From Ditylenchus dipsaci (lineage: Eukaryota; Nematoda; Chromadorea; Rhabditida; Anguinidae), in assembly GCA_004194705.1 (NCBI GenBank), contig SADC01000239.1, forward strand, positions 124,001-188,000: 64,000 nucleotides of DNA, in the 5' to 3' direction. Below, one piece after another: positions 10,965-24,200 of the stretch. The position numbers and the translations under genes are program-made. Below the pieces are notes generated by a model, which made no database searches, was not told where the DNA came from, and saw only the letters and a list, made by a program, of their open reading frames with translations. Each line of letters starts with the position of its first letter. The stretch's first letter is position 1.

Positions 10965-12678
10965 CCCTCGAGTAGCGAAGCTCATAATCTACGAAATACA
11001 ACAGAATACAACATAAATGGAACAACCAAGCAACCAAAACACGTATAATTGAAGTTGTTCCTAAAAAATTTTTCCTTGCCCTCCAAATCGGTGATGGTGG
11101 ATTTTAGCCTGGATTTAAGGTGGATTTTTGTGTTCAAGCCCACTTTACTGCTATTTTTTGCAAATTAATGTCGGATATCTCTGCGAGACCCTCCAGTACA
11201 ACATCTTGGCTGCCTTTTAAAGGGGCATGCCCACGCTAATAAGAAGTGGTGCCCGGGAATTCAAATTTTTCCCCGAATCATTGGTCTTCTATTCAGATTT
11301 TTCAACTCGGTTTCTAACAGAACATGGCCTGGAATTTAATTTTAGGTATGGTTTTGTTAGAAACCAAGTTGAAAAATCAGTACAGAAGTTCAATGATTAG
11401 GAAATTTTTTTGAATTCCCGGGCACCACCTCTTATTAGCATGGGCATGCCCCTTTAAGCACAAACACGTATAATTAAAGTTGCTTCTGAAAAAAAATTTC
11501 CTTGCCTCCAAATTGGTGATGGTGGACTTTAGCCTTTATTCAAGGTAGATTTTTGTGTTCAAGCCCACTTTTCTGCCAGGTAGGGTAGGTAAATGGCCAC
11601 TTAGGGTGGGTATGTAGCCAGATAGTATAGTTAAGTGTTTACAACGTATCTCTACAGTCAAACTTTGACATGAAGTACACCCTGGGGACCAGGTCTGGTG
11701 TGCGTTATAGTAGGCTAAATAGGCGAGAGTGGGCGAGGTAGGCGAGCATAGGTGAGGATAGGCAAGGGTAGGCGAGGATAAGCGAGGATAGGCGAGGGTA
11801 GGCGAGGGTAGGCGAGGTAGAGTAAGTGGGTTAACAGCTAGGATGGATGATCTATCCTAACCATTAACGCACTCAAAAGATTAATCTACCCAAACTATTA
11901 ATGAACCACTAATGTTCCCGAACCACAGGAATAGTGCCTGAACTACTAATGTTCCCGACGGCATAGGCGCCGATAGGCGCCTGCAGACCCTAGTATTTTT
12001 TTATTTGCTTCATACCTGTACCTTTTTGTTTTGAAGTTCACCCTTAGATCAGCCCCTAGGAGTGACCTTATATAAAGGTTAGACTGTATAGAAACCAACT
12101 TTTTGTTTAAACAAATGCCGGTTTATAGAGGTTCGACTGTAACTCAAAACCCAGTCTCACCATAAGTCAAAAACACACCGAAATAGGTACTTCCCACAAC
12201 ACACCACAGCAAAATATAATCCAGTGATACGCCACAGAGTGCCACTGAAACGCCACTAAGTTCTCTGAATTCAGTGGTAATCCAGTCGATTACCACTGGG
12301 TTCAGATAGAATCCAGTGGTAATCCACTGGATCACCACTGGATCAAATAACTACGTGGCATTCCAGTGGCGTACCACTGGGAGTTTGTGGGAGTGGATTA
12401 CACTAGCATGGTAGATCCCTCGGGTTTTCGCCTGAGCCAAGCCTCTTCGGAGTGCTTGGCTGAACTTTTGGATGGCTAAGCCTCTGGCTCGGCCTTGATC
12501 AGCGTGATAATGCTTTTCGTCAAAAAGAAGACTTTGGGATTAAGCCAATTTTAATAGCCTAATTCTATTTAATGAAGAGCCTGGATCTGAAGAAGAACAA
12601 CTGACGAGGAATATAGTGGTGTGGAGGAATTTGATGTGTTGTTTACCGATGAATAGGATGTTAATTTGGTTTAAATAA
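10965..12678. other. MITE-filled spacer between copies B and A'
   Basis: Holds an AAAGGGGCATGCCC palindrome (11216-11458), AGGCGAGGATAGG-type tandem units (about 11725-11820), pogo-like ends (about 11645-11710, 12060-12140) and CCAGTGGTAATCCA inverted units (about 12185-12395). 12560-12655 has an acidic frame ending EEFDVLFTDE-stop (one base off from EEPGSEEEQ) before AATAAA, possibly the tail of a dead transposase. No host gene. Confidence 0.6.
11216..11458. mobile_element. AAAGGGGCATGCCC palindromic MITE
   Basis: Ends TTAAAGGGGCATGCCCACG / GCATGGGCATGCCCCTTTAA. The arms share GGGAATTCAAATTT, TTCTGTACGGATTTTTCAAC (in varying form) and GTTTCTAACA around a short centre. Relatives: 29876-30112, 34910-35145, 60465-60640, and within 3735-3975, 16700-16945 and 20157-20270. 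Confidence 0.75.
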
Positions 12679-15600
12679 AGTTTTGCTGTACATGATTATC
12701 TGAATTCTGGTTGAGTGTCGTTAAAGGCAATAAATTCTTTTTTCCCGTTTTTTCCCGGTGAAATCATTTTCTCCAGGGAATTTTCCCGGGAAAATGACAA
12801 CCCTACCACTTTCTAAGCTTGCTGGTTCGAATCTCTATGGTTGTGAACTTTCTTTTTTCACATGTTATTTGACATTTACAAAAATAATTGTCGGGTTATT
12901 GCGAACTGAGCTAGATTATCAGGCATGATTTCACAAGTCTAATAGCTAAGCTACAGTTAAACCAAGAATATAAATTTGACTTTCGTCCGAAAAATCGGTA
13001 ATTTTATCAGTGTTGTGCTGAGCTCACTCCGAGTGAGAATCTCACTGAGAATTCTCAGTGAGAATCTCGCTCACAGCCTGTGAGGACAAAATTCAAAATT
13101 CTCACTCTCACTCACAGCCTGTGAGGACAAATGCCATTCTCACTCACTCTCACTCACAGGCCAAAAAATCGTTCTCAGCACAACACTGATTTTTATGAAT
13201 CAAGTTATCCAAGCTACCCGATTCCTAAATTAATTTTTGACATAATGTCTCTTTCTATTTGATGAGGAATTTTTTATGAAGTAACTTGCGTATTTCTGAC
13301 TCTAGAAAATGGCTATCGCTTTTCAAAAAGTAATAAAATAGACCGATAGATAAAATAGACATTGACCGAAATATATGGTTTCTGGCTGATTTCGCAAATT
13401 TAAGACAGTTGTTGACTGAAAAAGCAATCGCGGAAATCTTTCCAATCGATTCGTAGATATATTTTTTAGCATGAATTCAGCTCAATCACTGAAAAACTGC
13501 GAGCAAAACTGAGTTTACACCCAGAGGGATTCGAACCAGCAAGCTCAAAAAGTGGTTTAATTTGAATTTAAACGATTTCCATGCGGGACCAAATACGGAC
13601 AAGAGATACACTCCCCCTTTAAGTTTTTTCTTTAAAATAAGACAATTTAAGTAAATCAATGAAAAAATAATAAATAGAATATGTCTAATGGCTTGTTCAC
13701 GGACTTCTTTGAGTTCGACTTTAATTGTTCGACGATTCAAGTCCGACTTCAAGTTTGGATTTTTGGCTACGTGAACACCTCTGATCCGAAGTCGAACTTG
13801 AACTTGAACTCGAACACGAAGTCGAACTCAAAGGTGTTCACGTACTTCGAGTTTGACTTCGAGTGCGAGGTCGAAGTTAAAGGCGTTGATGTGTATAACT
13901 TGGTCTGAACTCGAACTTGAACTCGAAGTCGAACTCAGTGAACAAGCCATAATGCCATCCATTAGGCAAAAATTTGATGAAATATTAGTAAAAATTTGAA
14001 ATTTCGACCCTACCGGACTATATCAACTATAAGTAGTTACAGCATTTTTTAAAGGTTGGATTTGGGGGGGGGTATTCTATAGTAGCGCCAAATTGAGTTT
14101 TGGGCATTTTGAAATTTCGATCATTTGACTGTTTTAGCATGTTCTGGTCACTGGAGCTGTGCAAAAAGAGCCTCTAAATGCATTTTTGTTCAAGAGTCTT
14201 GAACAGAATTATTTCTAAGGTAAGTGAGTGCGCGCATCTTTAACCAACCAAGCCCCCTGCGCCCCCTTCGGGGCGCGAGGGGCTTGGTTGCTTGGGATTG
14301 AGATGCGCACACCCACATACCTCAGACGCAAATCACTCAAAAGTGACTCTGGATGCATAAAAAATGTATGCATACCAGAGTTTCGGTACTTATGCTGTTT
14401 GGGACCAACCGTCATTTTTTGATTTTATTGCACAAATTGTTTGGCCGTTTTGTTGTGTGTCACATTCATGTGTTATTTGTATCTTTTTTTGGTGCGTTGC
14501 TTTTTACCGCTGCTGATTTTTTTGTTTTTCAGGAAAAAGGAATTCATGGAAGAACTCCGCCATTTCAAGCTGGAAGATCTGTATGAGAGGCTGCTAAATT
14601 GGTCCGACGAAACCTTCTGTGAATGGCTCCAGCATCTGAAACTTCTTGATAGTAAGCGAACATCCTTCCAGAAGGCTATCAACATCTGACTGTCAACCAT
14701 TCAATTAACTTTGTGGATCCAGAAAGCGGCACGCACACTCAGGCTATTGAATCTCTCTGGCAGAAATACAAGTGTCGTCACAAGAAAGAATTCGGAACTG
14801 CTAGATCACTTTTCCAAAGTTATGTGTCTGATTTGTGTGGCGAAGAAAATTTAATGGTCCTGATATTTTTTCCACTTGTGGTCGCAAATTATGTCGTTGT
14901 ATCAGTGTGAATATTAAATAGTGTAAATAAAAATTATTTATATTATTTCTAGTCTCAAAATGAAAGAAAAAACAAAAAATGACGGTCGGTCCCAAACAGC
15001 ATAAGTACCAGAGTTTCTTTATGCGGTAGGCCCCAGTCAGCAAAAATATGTTCAACATCTTTCTTTTTATACTAAATTGGCCCATTATTGGTCTTTTCCC
15101 ACCCCGAAATAGCCCTAAATCCCTTCAAAAACGGTCAAAATAGGTATTTTTGGGTGGTCCCAGAACTCAATTTTTTATTGACTAGAACACAAAATAATGT
15201 CTTTTTCGAGCTTCTGAGGCAATTTCAGGTCGATATAGGGTGTTTGGAAACACTTTAAAAAATTACATTGGGGGGGGGGGGGTGTTGGGGCGTTATACTT
15301 CGGTAGCGCCGAAATTTCTATTGAAAAAGATCATCATTTAGCGCCCAATATCTTGTCAAAACCCAATACCAATATTTTCGAAGCACACCAACCAGTATCC
15401 CAATACAATATAAACGCGTTTATATGACCTAATACCCCAATATCCCAATACCAATATATTGTTTGTCCCCATCTCTACTAAAAACCATGATACCCCTCAT
15501 GGGTCGAAAAGCTTTTCTCTCATAAAGTGCTTTCCCGCACCTGAAAACATTTTTTCCGTTGTTTTCAAGATTCAAAAAGGCGAATAAGATGATAAAACCC

Positions 15601-17540
15601 AATTTTGAGCACACCCAGTAGAGTGCATTTTAGCCGGATTTGACCTGCAGGACACCCTGAAAATCGTCTTTAATATGTTGTAGAGTGGGGTCGATTTTCT
15701 TATGGATGTGTTGAAAGCGGTGAAAATGATGGCTGGGAGCCGAGATAGAAACCGTTTGAAAAATCGTTCCGTGTGATGCGGTAGTATGAGGGCAGTCTAA
15801 ATAGGTATTTTCAGACGTTTAAAAGGCAATTGCCACCTGCTTTGAATTGTCCCCCGCCAATTCAATTTTTTGCTTAACTACCGTATTCCCTCTAATAAGG
15901 CGGCCCCTTGCGTTCAAAATCGTGTTCTTGGCATTGCCACTTTGACACAATTTTTAAAGACTTCTCTCAGGCAAATTAGCACCCATTTTGTAGCCAGTGA
16001 GATGAGCTACAAAATGAGTGGTAACTTGCACGACAGATGTCTTCAAAATATAGTCCAAAAGCAGAGTGCCACAAACACGTTTTTTAAATTTAGGGGACCG
16101 CCTTATTAGAGGAAATACGGTATTCAACTTCTGTACGGATTTTTCAACTTGGTTTTTAACAAAACAAGGCCTAGAATTTTAGACCCTAGTAGCGAATAAC
16201 CCCTCCCCCCTAAAAAATTTTGCTTCTAAAACCTAAGTCAAAAGTACGTCAATTCATGTCCCAGACCCAGAAAAAAGTGCGTAACACAGTTATTAGTCAC
16301 GACTTACATACGCTGGCCTACCCCCGAGCCTAAAGGCTAGGCCTAAACTTGTTCTTTCAAAGGGCAGTTGCAGCAGTTGCAGCAATTTTTATGAGAAAAA
16401 TTTTTAGAGAGGGGGGGGTATTTGCTACTCGCTAATAAAAATTAACACCCTTTCAACATTATAAAGTCAAATAAAAAGGCAGAAATCCAGTCTCTAATGT
16501 ACGAAATTTGGGCTTTTGAAAACATTTGGTAAGTTATGCAACAGACTTTTATGCAGCTTTGATTACAATTTAGGGCTATATCTACAATAAATTAGTAAAG
16601 TGACGTAAAAATAATCTATAAAACCAGACTTCAAATACGAATTACACAGCAAGTTTTGTAAGGTGACAGAATTTCGAACATGACTTAGAAAATTTGAAAA
16701 AAGGTTACGAAGTGGCATGCTCACCTGTTTAAATTTGTCCCGCCAATCCAAAATTTTTCTTAATCGTTAAATTTACGTACGTTTTTTTTATTGAGTTTCT
16801 AATAAAACCGAACTTAACATTAAATTCTAGGCCTTTTTTAGTTAGAAACCAAGTAAAAAATCCGTACAGAAGCTCAATAATAAGGAAAAGTTTTTGAATG
16901 AGCGGTGACAAATTTAAACAGGTGGGCATGTCCCTTAAACAGAAATTTCACAGGCAAAGGACACTGATTTTTGCAATAAATTATTTTAAAATATTAGCTT
17001 TGGCGTTTCTTTTTTCAAACGAAGAAATTTTTCGATTACGTAATATTTGTGAAATGGAGCACAATCTCATTTTCTCGTTTCTTTTAATCAATTCAATTCA
17101 CAATTCAGTAAACGAAAAAGCAACTTGTTCAACAAATCAGGGTTGAAAAGAGTTAGATAGGTGGTCATATATTCTCCATTATCATTATCTAGGATTTTAA
17201 AACTTTACTTTAAATACTTTATCCATTTAAATGAACCATGAATTTTATTCTGACCAAAACTAAAAGCGAATTTTGTAGACTTTTGTTTCACAAGAAAGCT
17301 GTAGCTGCAAACACGAACTGAAATAGTCAATTGCCACAGTAGATTTATTCGAATTTCGTACAAAAATAATAAAATCTTGCAGTAAATTTGTAATTTCGTG
17401 CAGCAGTTATGGGTATACTGTTTGCAGTTATGGGAATTTCGGCGGCCGCACTTTAGGGGTTAGAACTCTAAATAACGTTAAATTGAAGTTTTGGCATTCA
17501 GGGAGTTTTACCGGATGCTTGATAATATGTTGGTAAAATA
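12679..17540 (+). repeat. Large direct duplication, copy A'
   Basis: Same order of elements as copy A. It carries an extra ~285 bp at about 15320-15605 containing CCCAATACCAATA-like reiterations, placed between TTTCTATT and TTTGAGCACACC. The base order at the right border is GTTGGTAAAATA, then ACCAACAAAAG here against GGCTACC in copy A. Confidence 0.95.
14385..15009 (+). mobile_element. Merlin-type relic, second copy
   Basis: Counterpart of the 1705-2328 element inside the second direct repeat, with the same ends and the same AGAGTTTC duplication, so it was copied with the segment and is not an independent insertion. Here the C-terminal frame stays open past CGEEN to a hydrophobic tail. Confidence 0.88.
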
Positions 17541-17870
17541 CCAACAAAAGATTTTTACTGGTAAATTTTACAGCCATAGTTTCACTACAAAATCATTAAG
17601 ATGCCTCCAGACATCTAAAATGCTTATTATTTTTAATTTTAGGTGTGGGTCACAAATTATTTGTTGTCACAAATCAAATTACTGCAGCAAATCTTTCTCC
17701 TTGTTCGAAATTTACAATAGGAATTCACTATTTTGCTACGGGAATTGGATATGAGCCTCAAATGGTAGGGTCACATTTCATATCGCGATTCCCGACATTT
17801 CACTTCACGATATTTCATTTATTTTCTCTGACTTTTTTCAGACTTTTTAAATTTTTTTATCATCTGATAG
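17541..17870 (+). other. Possible orphan exon, unidentified
   Basis: After TTTTTAATTTTAG a frame reads VGHKLFVVTNQITAANLSPC, SKFTIGIHYFATGIGYEPQM, then GTAGGG (about 17642-17763). It is open and exon-like, but I do not recognise it and found no partner exon. Confidence 0.25.
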
Positions 17871-18125
17871 CTAAGATTTCAGGCTACAAAATGGTTTTTT
17901 CGAGCCGGGGTTTGAAAAAATGTTGGCCTACGGGCTGGCTTTTTGGTGAAAAGTTTGATTTGAAATTGCTTGAAATAGCCTTTAAAAAAAATTTTCAACC
18001 AAAAAGCCATCCCGTAGGCCAACATTATTTCAAACCCCAGCTTGAAATACCATTTGTAGCCTTAAATCTTAGCTATCAGATGATAAAACTTTTTGTCGCG
18101 AGTCTACAAAAGCGAATTTTGTAGA
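17865..18125. mobile_element. Palindromic MITE beside the golgin 3' end
   Basis: TATCATCTGATAGCTAAGAT ... ATCTTAGCTATCAGATGATA, with arms sharing GGCTACAAAATGGT and TGTTGGCCTACGGG. The 159-aa frame across it is a palindrome product. Confidence 0.75.
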
Positions 18126-18266
18126 CTTTTGTTTCATAAGAAAGCTGTATGAATATGAAACATGAACTACCGCCTCAAATATTTATAAATAAATTTATGT
18201 AAATTACAAGATTAACATTTTGAAATAAGTGATTTGTTGACTAAACTGAAAGGAACTATCCATATA

Positions 18267-21200
18267 TCACAGTGTAAACATTTCTCCTCTGCATTCTGCA
18301 CACCCAGAACAATGAATGCTTGGCTCCAAAACTACATCAGTGTGTGGATTAGATACGCATGCATGTCCTTTGGTAGATTCTAAACATAAAATGTTTTTTT
18401 CAGTTACTGGTCTGCCTTTGTATCCCACCTCTTGTTGCCGACTAATAATCTCGATAATTTTTTCAAGTGTCTCCGAATGGTAATCAGGAAGAGAACTGCG
18501 CGAAGCCACTTCAGCATCAGACCCGTTTGACACTACCTCCTTCACATCGACTGAGTTTTCTCCGATCAAAGAACTCATTTCAGTGACTAGAAATAAAAAA
18601 TATGGTTCATAAAAAATCTTCAAGGAAATTACCAGATGATTCTACCACCTCTTCCAGATTTCTAGGCAAGGATTGTTGGGCGCAGACAGGTTGCACTTTT
18701 TTCCTGGCAAATGAAATAACTGCTGATTGAAGATCTGTCAGTTGCTTCTGAAAACTCAAGTTATAAACTGTTATTGCACATATACATCAAGCATTTTCAT
18801 TACCAGAACTGCTGAATACTCAGCCCGAGACCTCTTTATGGCCATTTCTGATTCAACTATCTTCTTTTGTATATTCGACCTTTGGTATCTGTACAAAGCT
18901 ACATACTCCCCTATACTCTCGTTTTCAGTCTCCAGAGCTGTTAGCCAGTGTTGTAGACGCTCATTGCTGATTCGAAATTGGCTGTTTTCAGCTAAAATTA
19001 AAATTTTAAAATAAAAGATAGGTAAAATAAACTTACTTAAGGCTTTCTCCAGTTGCTGCTCCAACTGGCGCAGTGTGGCTTCATTGAGCATAGAACTAGG
19101 AGTGGAATTATGAGATCTCTGGCCATTCGATTGAGGTGGTGTCCCGTTTTCTAGATTGTCTCGTTGCTTAGAAATTTGAGAACATTCTTCTTGTGGAGAT
19201 GCTCTCAATGGTGTTTCTGGGGCACATCTGTGACTGCTTTCTTCACTAACTGCTGCGTTTAACTGAGATGGATAAGTTTCTGGCAAGTGGTTGTGAACAT
19301 TATTTTCTGTGTGCTCGGTCCCACCATTTAGCTAAAAAGAAAAAAAATTTTAAATTGCTAACCAAGGTATCCAACCTCCTCAGAAATTTTAACATCAGTA
19401 AAATCAGTCTGACATTCCCGTTCCACAAAATTATGACTTTTTATATGCTCAATGGAAGATACATTTTCCTCAGATGGCTGAGATGTCAAAGTTTTTTGCT
19501 AAAGATAATAGGTATAGTCAGTTTTAATTTTTCACTGTTAGGGTACGATCACACTGGAGAGACAAAGTGAGAGGCAAAGTGAGCACCTTTTAATTTTTAG
19601 ATCTAAAAATCTCTTCAATTTTTTAAAGATTTGGTACCAAATTTGTAGCCCTGAATGTCAGCCTTGAATGTCAACTATATTTTGGTGATTAAACGTTTGA
19701 ATAAACTGAAATTTTTTAGGTCTGAACTTCAAAGGCGCTTACTCGGTGGTAAAAATGTGTCAGAGTGAGCGTCTTTTGAAGTTGAGATCTAAAAATTTTA
19801 GTTTCTTCAGAAGTTTTATCACCAAAATGTAGCTGACATTCAGGGCTACAATTTGGTACCAAAATTTTAAAAAATTGAAGAAATATTTAGATCTAAAAAT
19901 TAAAAGGCGCTCACTTTGCCTCTCACTTTGTCTCTCCATTGTGATCGTACCCTTAAAGGACCATGGTTTTGGACGCAGTGGCATGCGCAAAATTTGAATT
20001 AACGGGGACACTTCTCTTTCGTCTCGGACTTTACTCTTTCGAGTTGTTTGATGTGACTGCATAGAGTACAATGCGAGACGAAAAAGAAGTGTCCCCGCTA
20101 ATTCAAATTTTGCATATGCCGTTGCGCGCAAAAAACCATGCTCACGGTGGTCCCCCGCCAATTCAAAATTTTTTCTAATCATTGATCTTCTGTTCGGATT
20201 TTTAACTTGCTTTCTAACAAAACAAGGCCTAGAATTCAATTTTAGGTTTAGTTTTTTTAAGCCCCATTTATACTCCACGGGACACGGGACAATTTTTCAA
20301 ACACGTTTTTGGACGCTACTTGCATATACCCCCCCTAAATCAACTTTTTTAAAAGTGTTTTAAAACACCCTATATCGACTCAAAATCGCCTCAGGAGTTC
20401 AATAAAGACATTATTTTTTAGTTCTGGTCAATAAAAATTGAGTTTTCGACACTTTTAAATTTTGACTTTTTACCTGTTTTATCATCTTTTGGTCACTGGA
20501 GCTGGGCAAAAATAGTCTCTAACTGCATTTTTGATTAAGAGTCTTAAAGAGAATTATGTCTAAGGTAAGTGAGTGCGCTCATCTCTAGCCTACCAAGTTT
20601 TTTCAAAAATGTTCAAAGTGGGTACTTTTTGGTTGTCCCAAAACTCGATTTTTTATTGACCAGAATTCAAAAATTATGTCTTTTTTGAGCTTCTGAGGCG
20701 ATTTCAGGTCGATATAAGGTGTTTGGGAACATTTAAAAAAAAGTTGATTTGGGCGGAGGTATATGCAAGTAGCGCCCGTTTTTGTCTCTATCTCGGCTCC
20801 CAGCCATCATTTTTCACTACTTTTAATAGATCCACAATAGAACAGACCATGCTCTACAACATAGGGATAATAGCCCCTACACAATGATCCATTTTTTGTC
20901 CGCATCCGCACCGCATCCGCATTTTTGGAGTTCACAATGCCTCCGCAATGCGGAAGGCTTTGCGGAAGCGTGTTCACAAAAGGCTTAGCGGATGCGGATA
21001 TGGTGCGCAAGCTTACAAAAATTTTGAATTATTTTGTGTATTGACGCCTATATTATTAACTCGAGATACTCTTGTTTTACTTTACTCGCCTGACACTTGC
21101 TTTCTAAGACTTTAGAATAGTTACAATTAAAAATTTAAAAATGTTTTGCCATCTATATACTGAGACACAGTATGTGCGGATGCATTGTGAACATCAAAAA

Positions 21201-24200
21201 ACGGATGCGGTGCGGATGCGGAAACCGGTGCGGAACGCAAAAAAAAACAAATTTCATTGTGAACGCAATTCCGCATCCGCATCCGCACCGCATGCGGATG
21301 CGGAGCCATTGTGAACGTAGGGTAACAGATTTGCCATGATCAGTATCGAAGACGGTTTTTTAGGCTGTCCCGCAGGTCACGCGGTACGAATATAGGGATT
21401 TGTCCCACGGGACATTGACCTGCGGGACAGCCTAAAAACCGTTTTCGATACTGATCATGGCAAATTTGTTATCCCTATGTTGCAGAGCATGGTCTGCTCC
21501 TTTGTGGATCAATTAAAAGTAGTGAAAATGATGGCTGGGAGCCGAGATAGAGACAAAAACGTCTTTGAAAAATTGTCCCGTGTCCCGCGGGAGTGTGAAT
21601 GGGGCTTTAGAAACTCAAACTAAAAAAAAATTGAATTGGCGGTGGACCGCCAGACCACCGTGAGCATGAGCAAAGTGCAACAAATAATTTTGTACCATGT
21701 CAGTGATTTGATGTTGGAGAGCAGCCAGATTGGCTAGGGCTGAAGTTCTCTCGATCTCCTTGGTTGCACTTTCATTTGTGATTGCAATAAATTTGTCTTG
21801 TAGCTCTTTGAGTTGTTCTTTCAACTCTAAGTTTTGTCCCACGGCTCTGGAAACTGTTGCCTTTTCGTTTTGCAACTGTTCAAGCAATGAGGATACATCC
21901 TAAAACACCAGAATTTCAGTCGAATCCCTTTATACCATTTTCCCTGGGGTCGGCTGAAGGGATTATTAAAGGGGGAGGAAACTTCATATACGCATCGCCT
22001 AGGTCACAGGTTCGATTACCACTGGTTGCAAACCTTATTTTCTTACCTTCTTTTATTTACAAGTTTTGGTGTCAAAATGATCCTCACACTCTTAGTTATC
22101 TAATAAGATCATCAGCGCAGGGTTCCACACATACTGGAGCTTATTGACAGGCTATAATAGGCTAAATTTCTTAAAATCGGTGGATTTCGGGGTATTTCTT
22201 TGACTGCTGTGACTTATATTTTTTTGACTTTTTTCTACAAGTCCCATGTTTCATACACTAAAATGTAGCCAAGATTCCAGGCTTTCATTTAAGTTACCAA
22301 ACAAGGAATTTTTTTAAAGATAAAGCTAGAATTGAAAAAACATCCAACGATGTCCAATTATATGCCATCCTACACTGGGCTTTCATTTTCATGAAATCCC
22401 AAAATTAGGGCATTTGCTGACAGTAAAGCAGTGCTAAAAATAATTCCAATCGATTCCTTGATAATTTTGGCACAAGAAGTTTTTGGACCTTAATGAAAAA
22501 TGAATAAACTGTGCACTTAGGAAGGTTTGAACCTTCGAACTCAGGCGATGCGTAAAGTTCCCTCCCCTTTTAAAAGAAAAGTTAAAATCTAGATATGCTC
22601 TTTATAGGTATGGTAAGGCGTGAGCGGATAAAGACCGGTTCAGATATTTTTGTGGGAAAATTATACTAGGGAAAATATACCCAGTCCCTAGATGATTGGT
22701 CACTTTAGTTCCACTTTTTTAAATTCGCGCCTTCTTAAATTTTTATTTATTTGCAGTTTGTGATCAGTCTTAGCCATTTGATTCACTTCAAAATTTTCAT
22801 TTTTTCAACACTCTGAGTACCACCTGGATGAGGGGTATATTTAGAATCTACAGTTCATTCTGAACATTTTATATATATACACCCTAGGTTGATGCCCGAG
22901 TATAAGTTGGTCAAAAATGCAATTCTAAAAATTAGGTACAGTAGAAACTCGATAAAGTGTACACCCGATATAGTGTACAACTACAATTATTTTGGCCAGC
23001 GGTTAATTAAAATGACTAGAATGAACACTCGATATACATATGTAGTGTACACCTGAAGCCGGTCCCCAGGGTGTACACTATATCGAGTATATCGAAAAAT
23101 GTTCAGCGTGAATTGTAGATTCAAAACATACCCCTGATTTAGGTGGTAGTCGGAGTGTTAACTTTCAATAGTTAAAATCAGCAATTTTTTAACTGCTACG
23201 ATACAAGTTACCGCTTATTTTGCAGCCTAGGATCTGCGCTTCAAAATGGTGGGTCACTTTTGCTCCGCTGAAATATGTTTTTTGTGTTTTTATCGCAATT
23301 TATGTTCAAAAAATTACTTATTTTTTACCCCTCTTATAGAATTCACACTTTGGCTATCTGCTATCTCTGATAAAAACCCGAACAAATTATTTCAGCGAAG
23401 TAAAAGTGACCCATCATCTTGAAGCGCAGATCCTAAGCTACAAAACAAGCGGCAACTTATATCGTAGCAGTTGCTGACTTTTCGACTATTAAAAGTTAAA
23501 AAATGAAAATTTTGAAGTGAATAAAAAGGCCAAGACTTTTTGTGATACACGGTCGAGCTTGTCCTAATGTACCCTGGCCTAAGTGCTAATTTCAAATTCG
23601 AAAAATGTCAAAAAATGGAAAATAAATAAAATCAAAAATGTGCGAATTCAAACAAAATGGCACAAAATTGGCAAAACCACCCTACGCCATATACCGTATT
23701 TTCTCTATTAAATCCCCCCCCTCTCTAATAACTCCCTCCTCTCCGAGGGGGGTTGAAAAATAACTCCCCCTCTTTAATAACTCCCCTTAAAAAGTGGTTT
23801 TTGCTACACCTTGTTCAGATTTATTGAAAATTCAATTTTCAGGTTTTGAGTTAGCCTTTCACTCAATCAAACAATGATTTAATGTAAAAAGAAAGGGTAA
23901 AACGGAATTTTGCAGCTAATTCTCGTAATTTTGCAGCTAATTTTTTTTGCAGCTAATTCTCGTAATTTTGCAGCAAATCCTTGTAATCTTGCAGCAAATA
24001 TGAGTGAATTTTGCGGGAATTCGAATTTCCTAGTCAAAAGATGAATTGGATCGCTCAGAATCCCAGCCCGGAGTGGTCAGAAGCCCCTGAAAGTTGGTTT
24101 TTTCGGGGTTTACTAAAGGAAAGGTAAACTTTTTGCGAAAATTCGATTGGGCGGATCAGAATTGCGGTCCGATCGGCTTAATCGCTCAGAATTCCGCCTT

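Noticed and set aside
17645..18124. 159-aa open frame
   Set aside because: Its latter two-thirds cross the palindromic MITE 17865-18125; only the short exon-like start was kept as a weak candidate.
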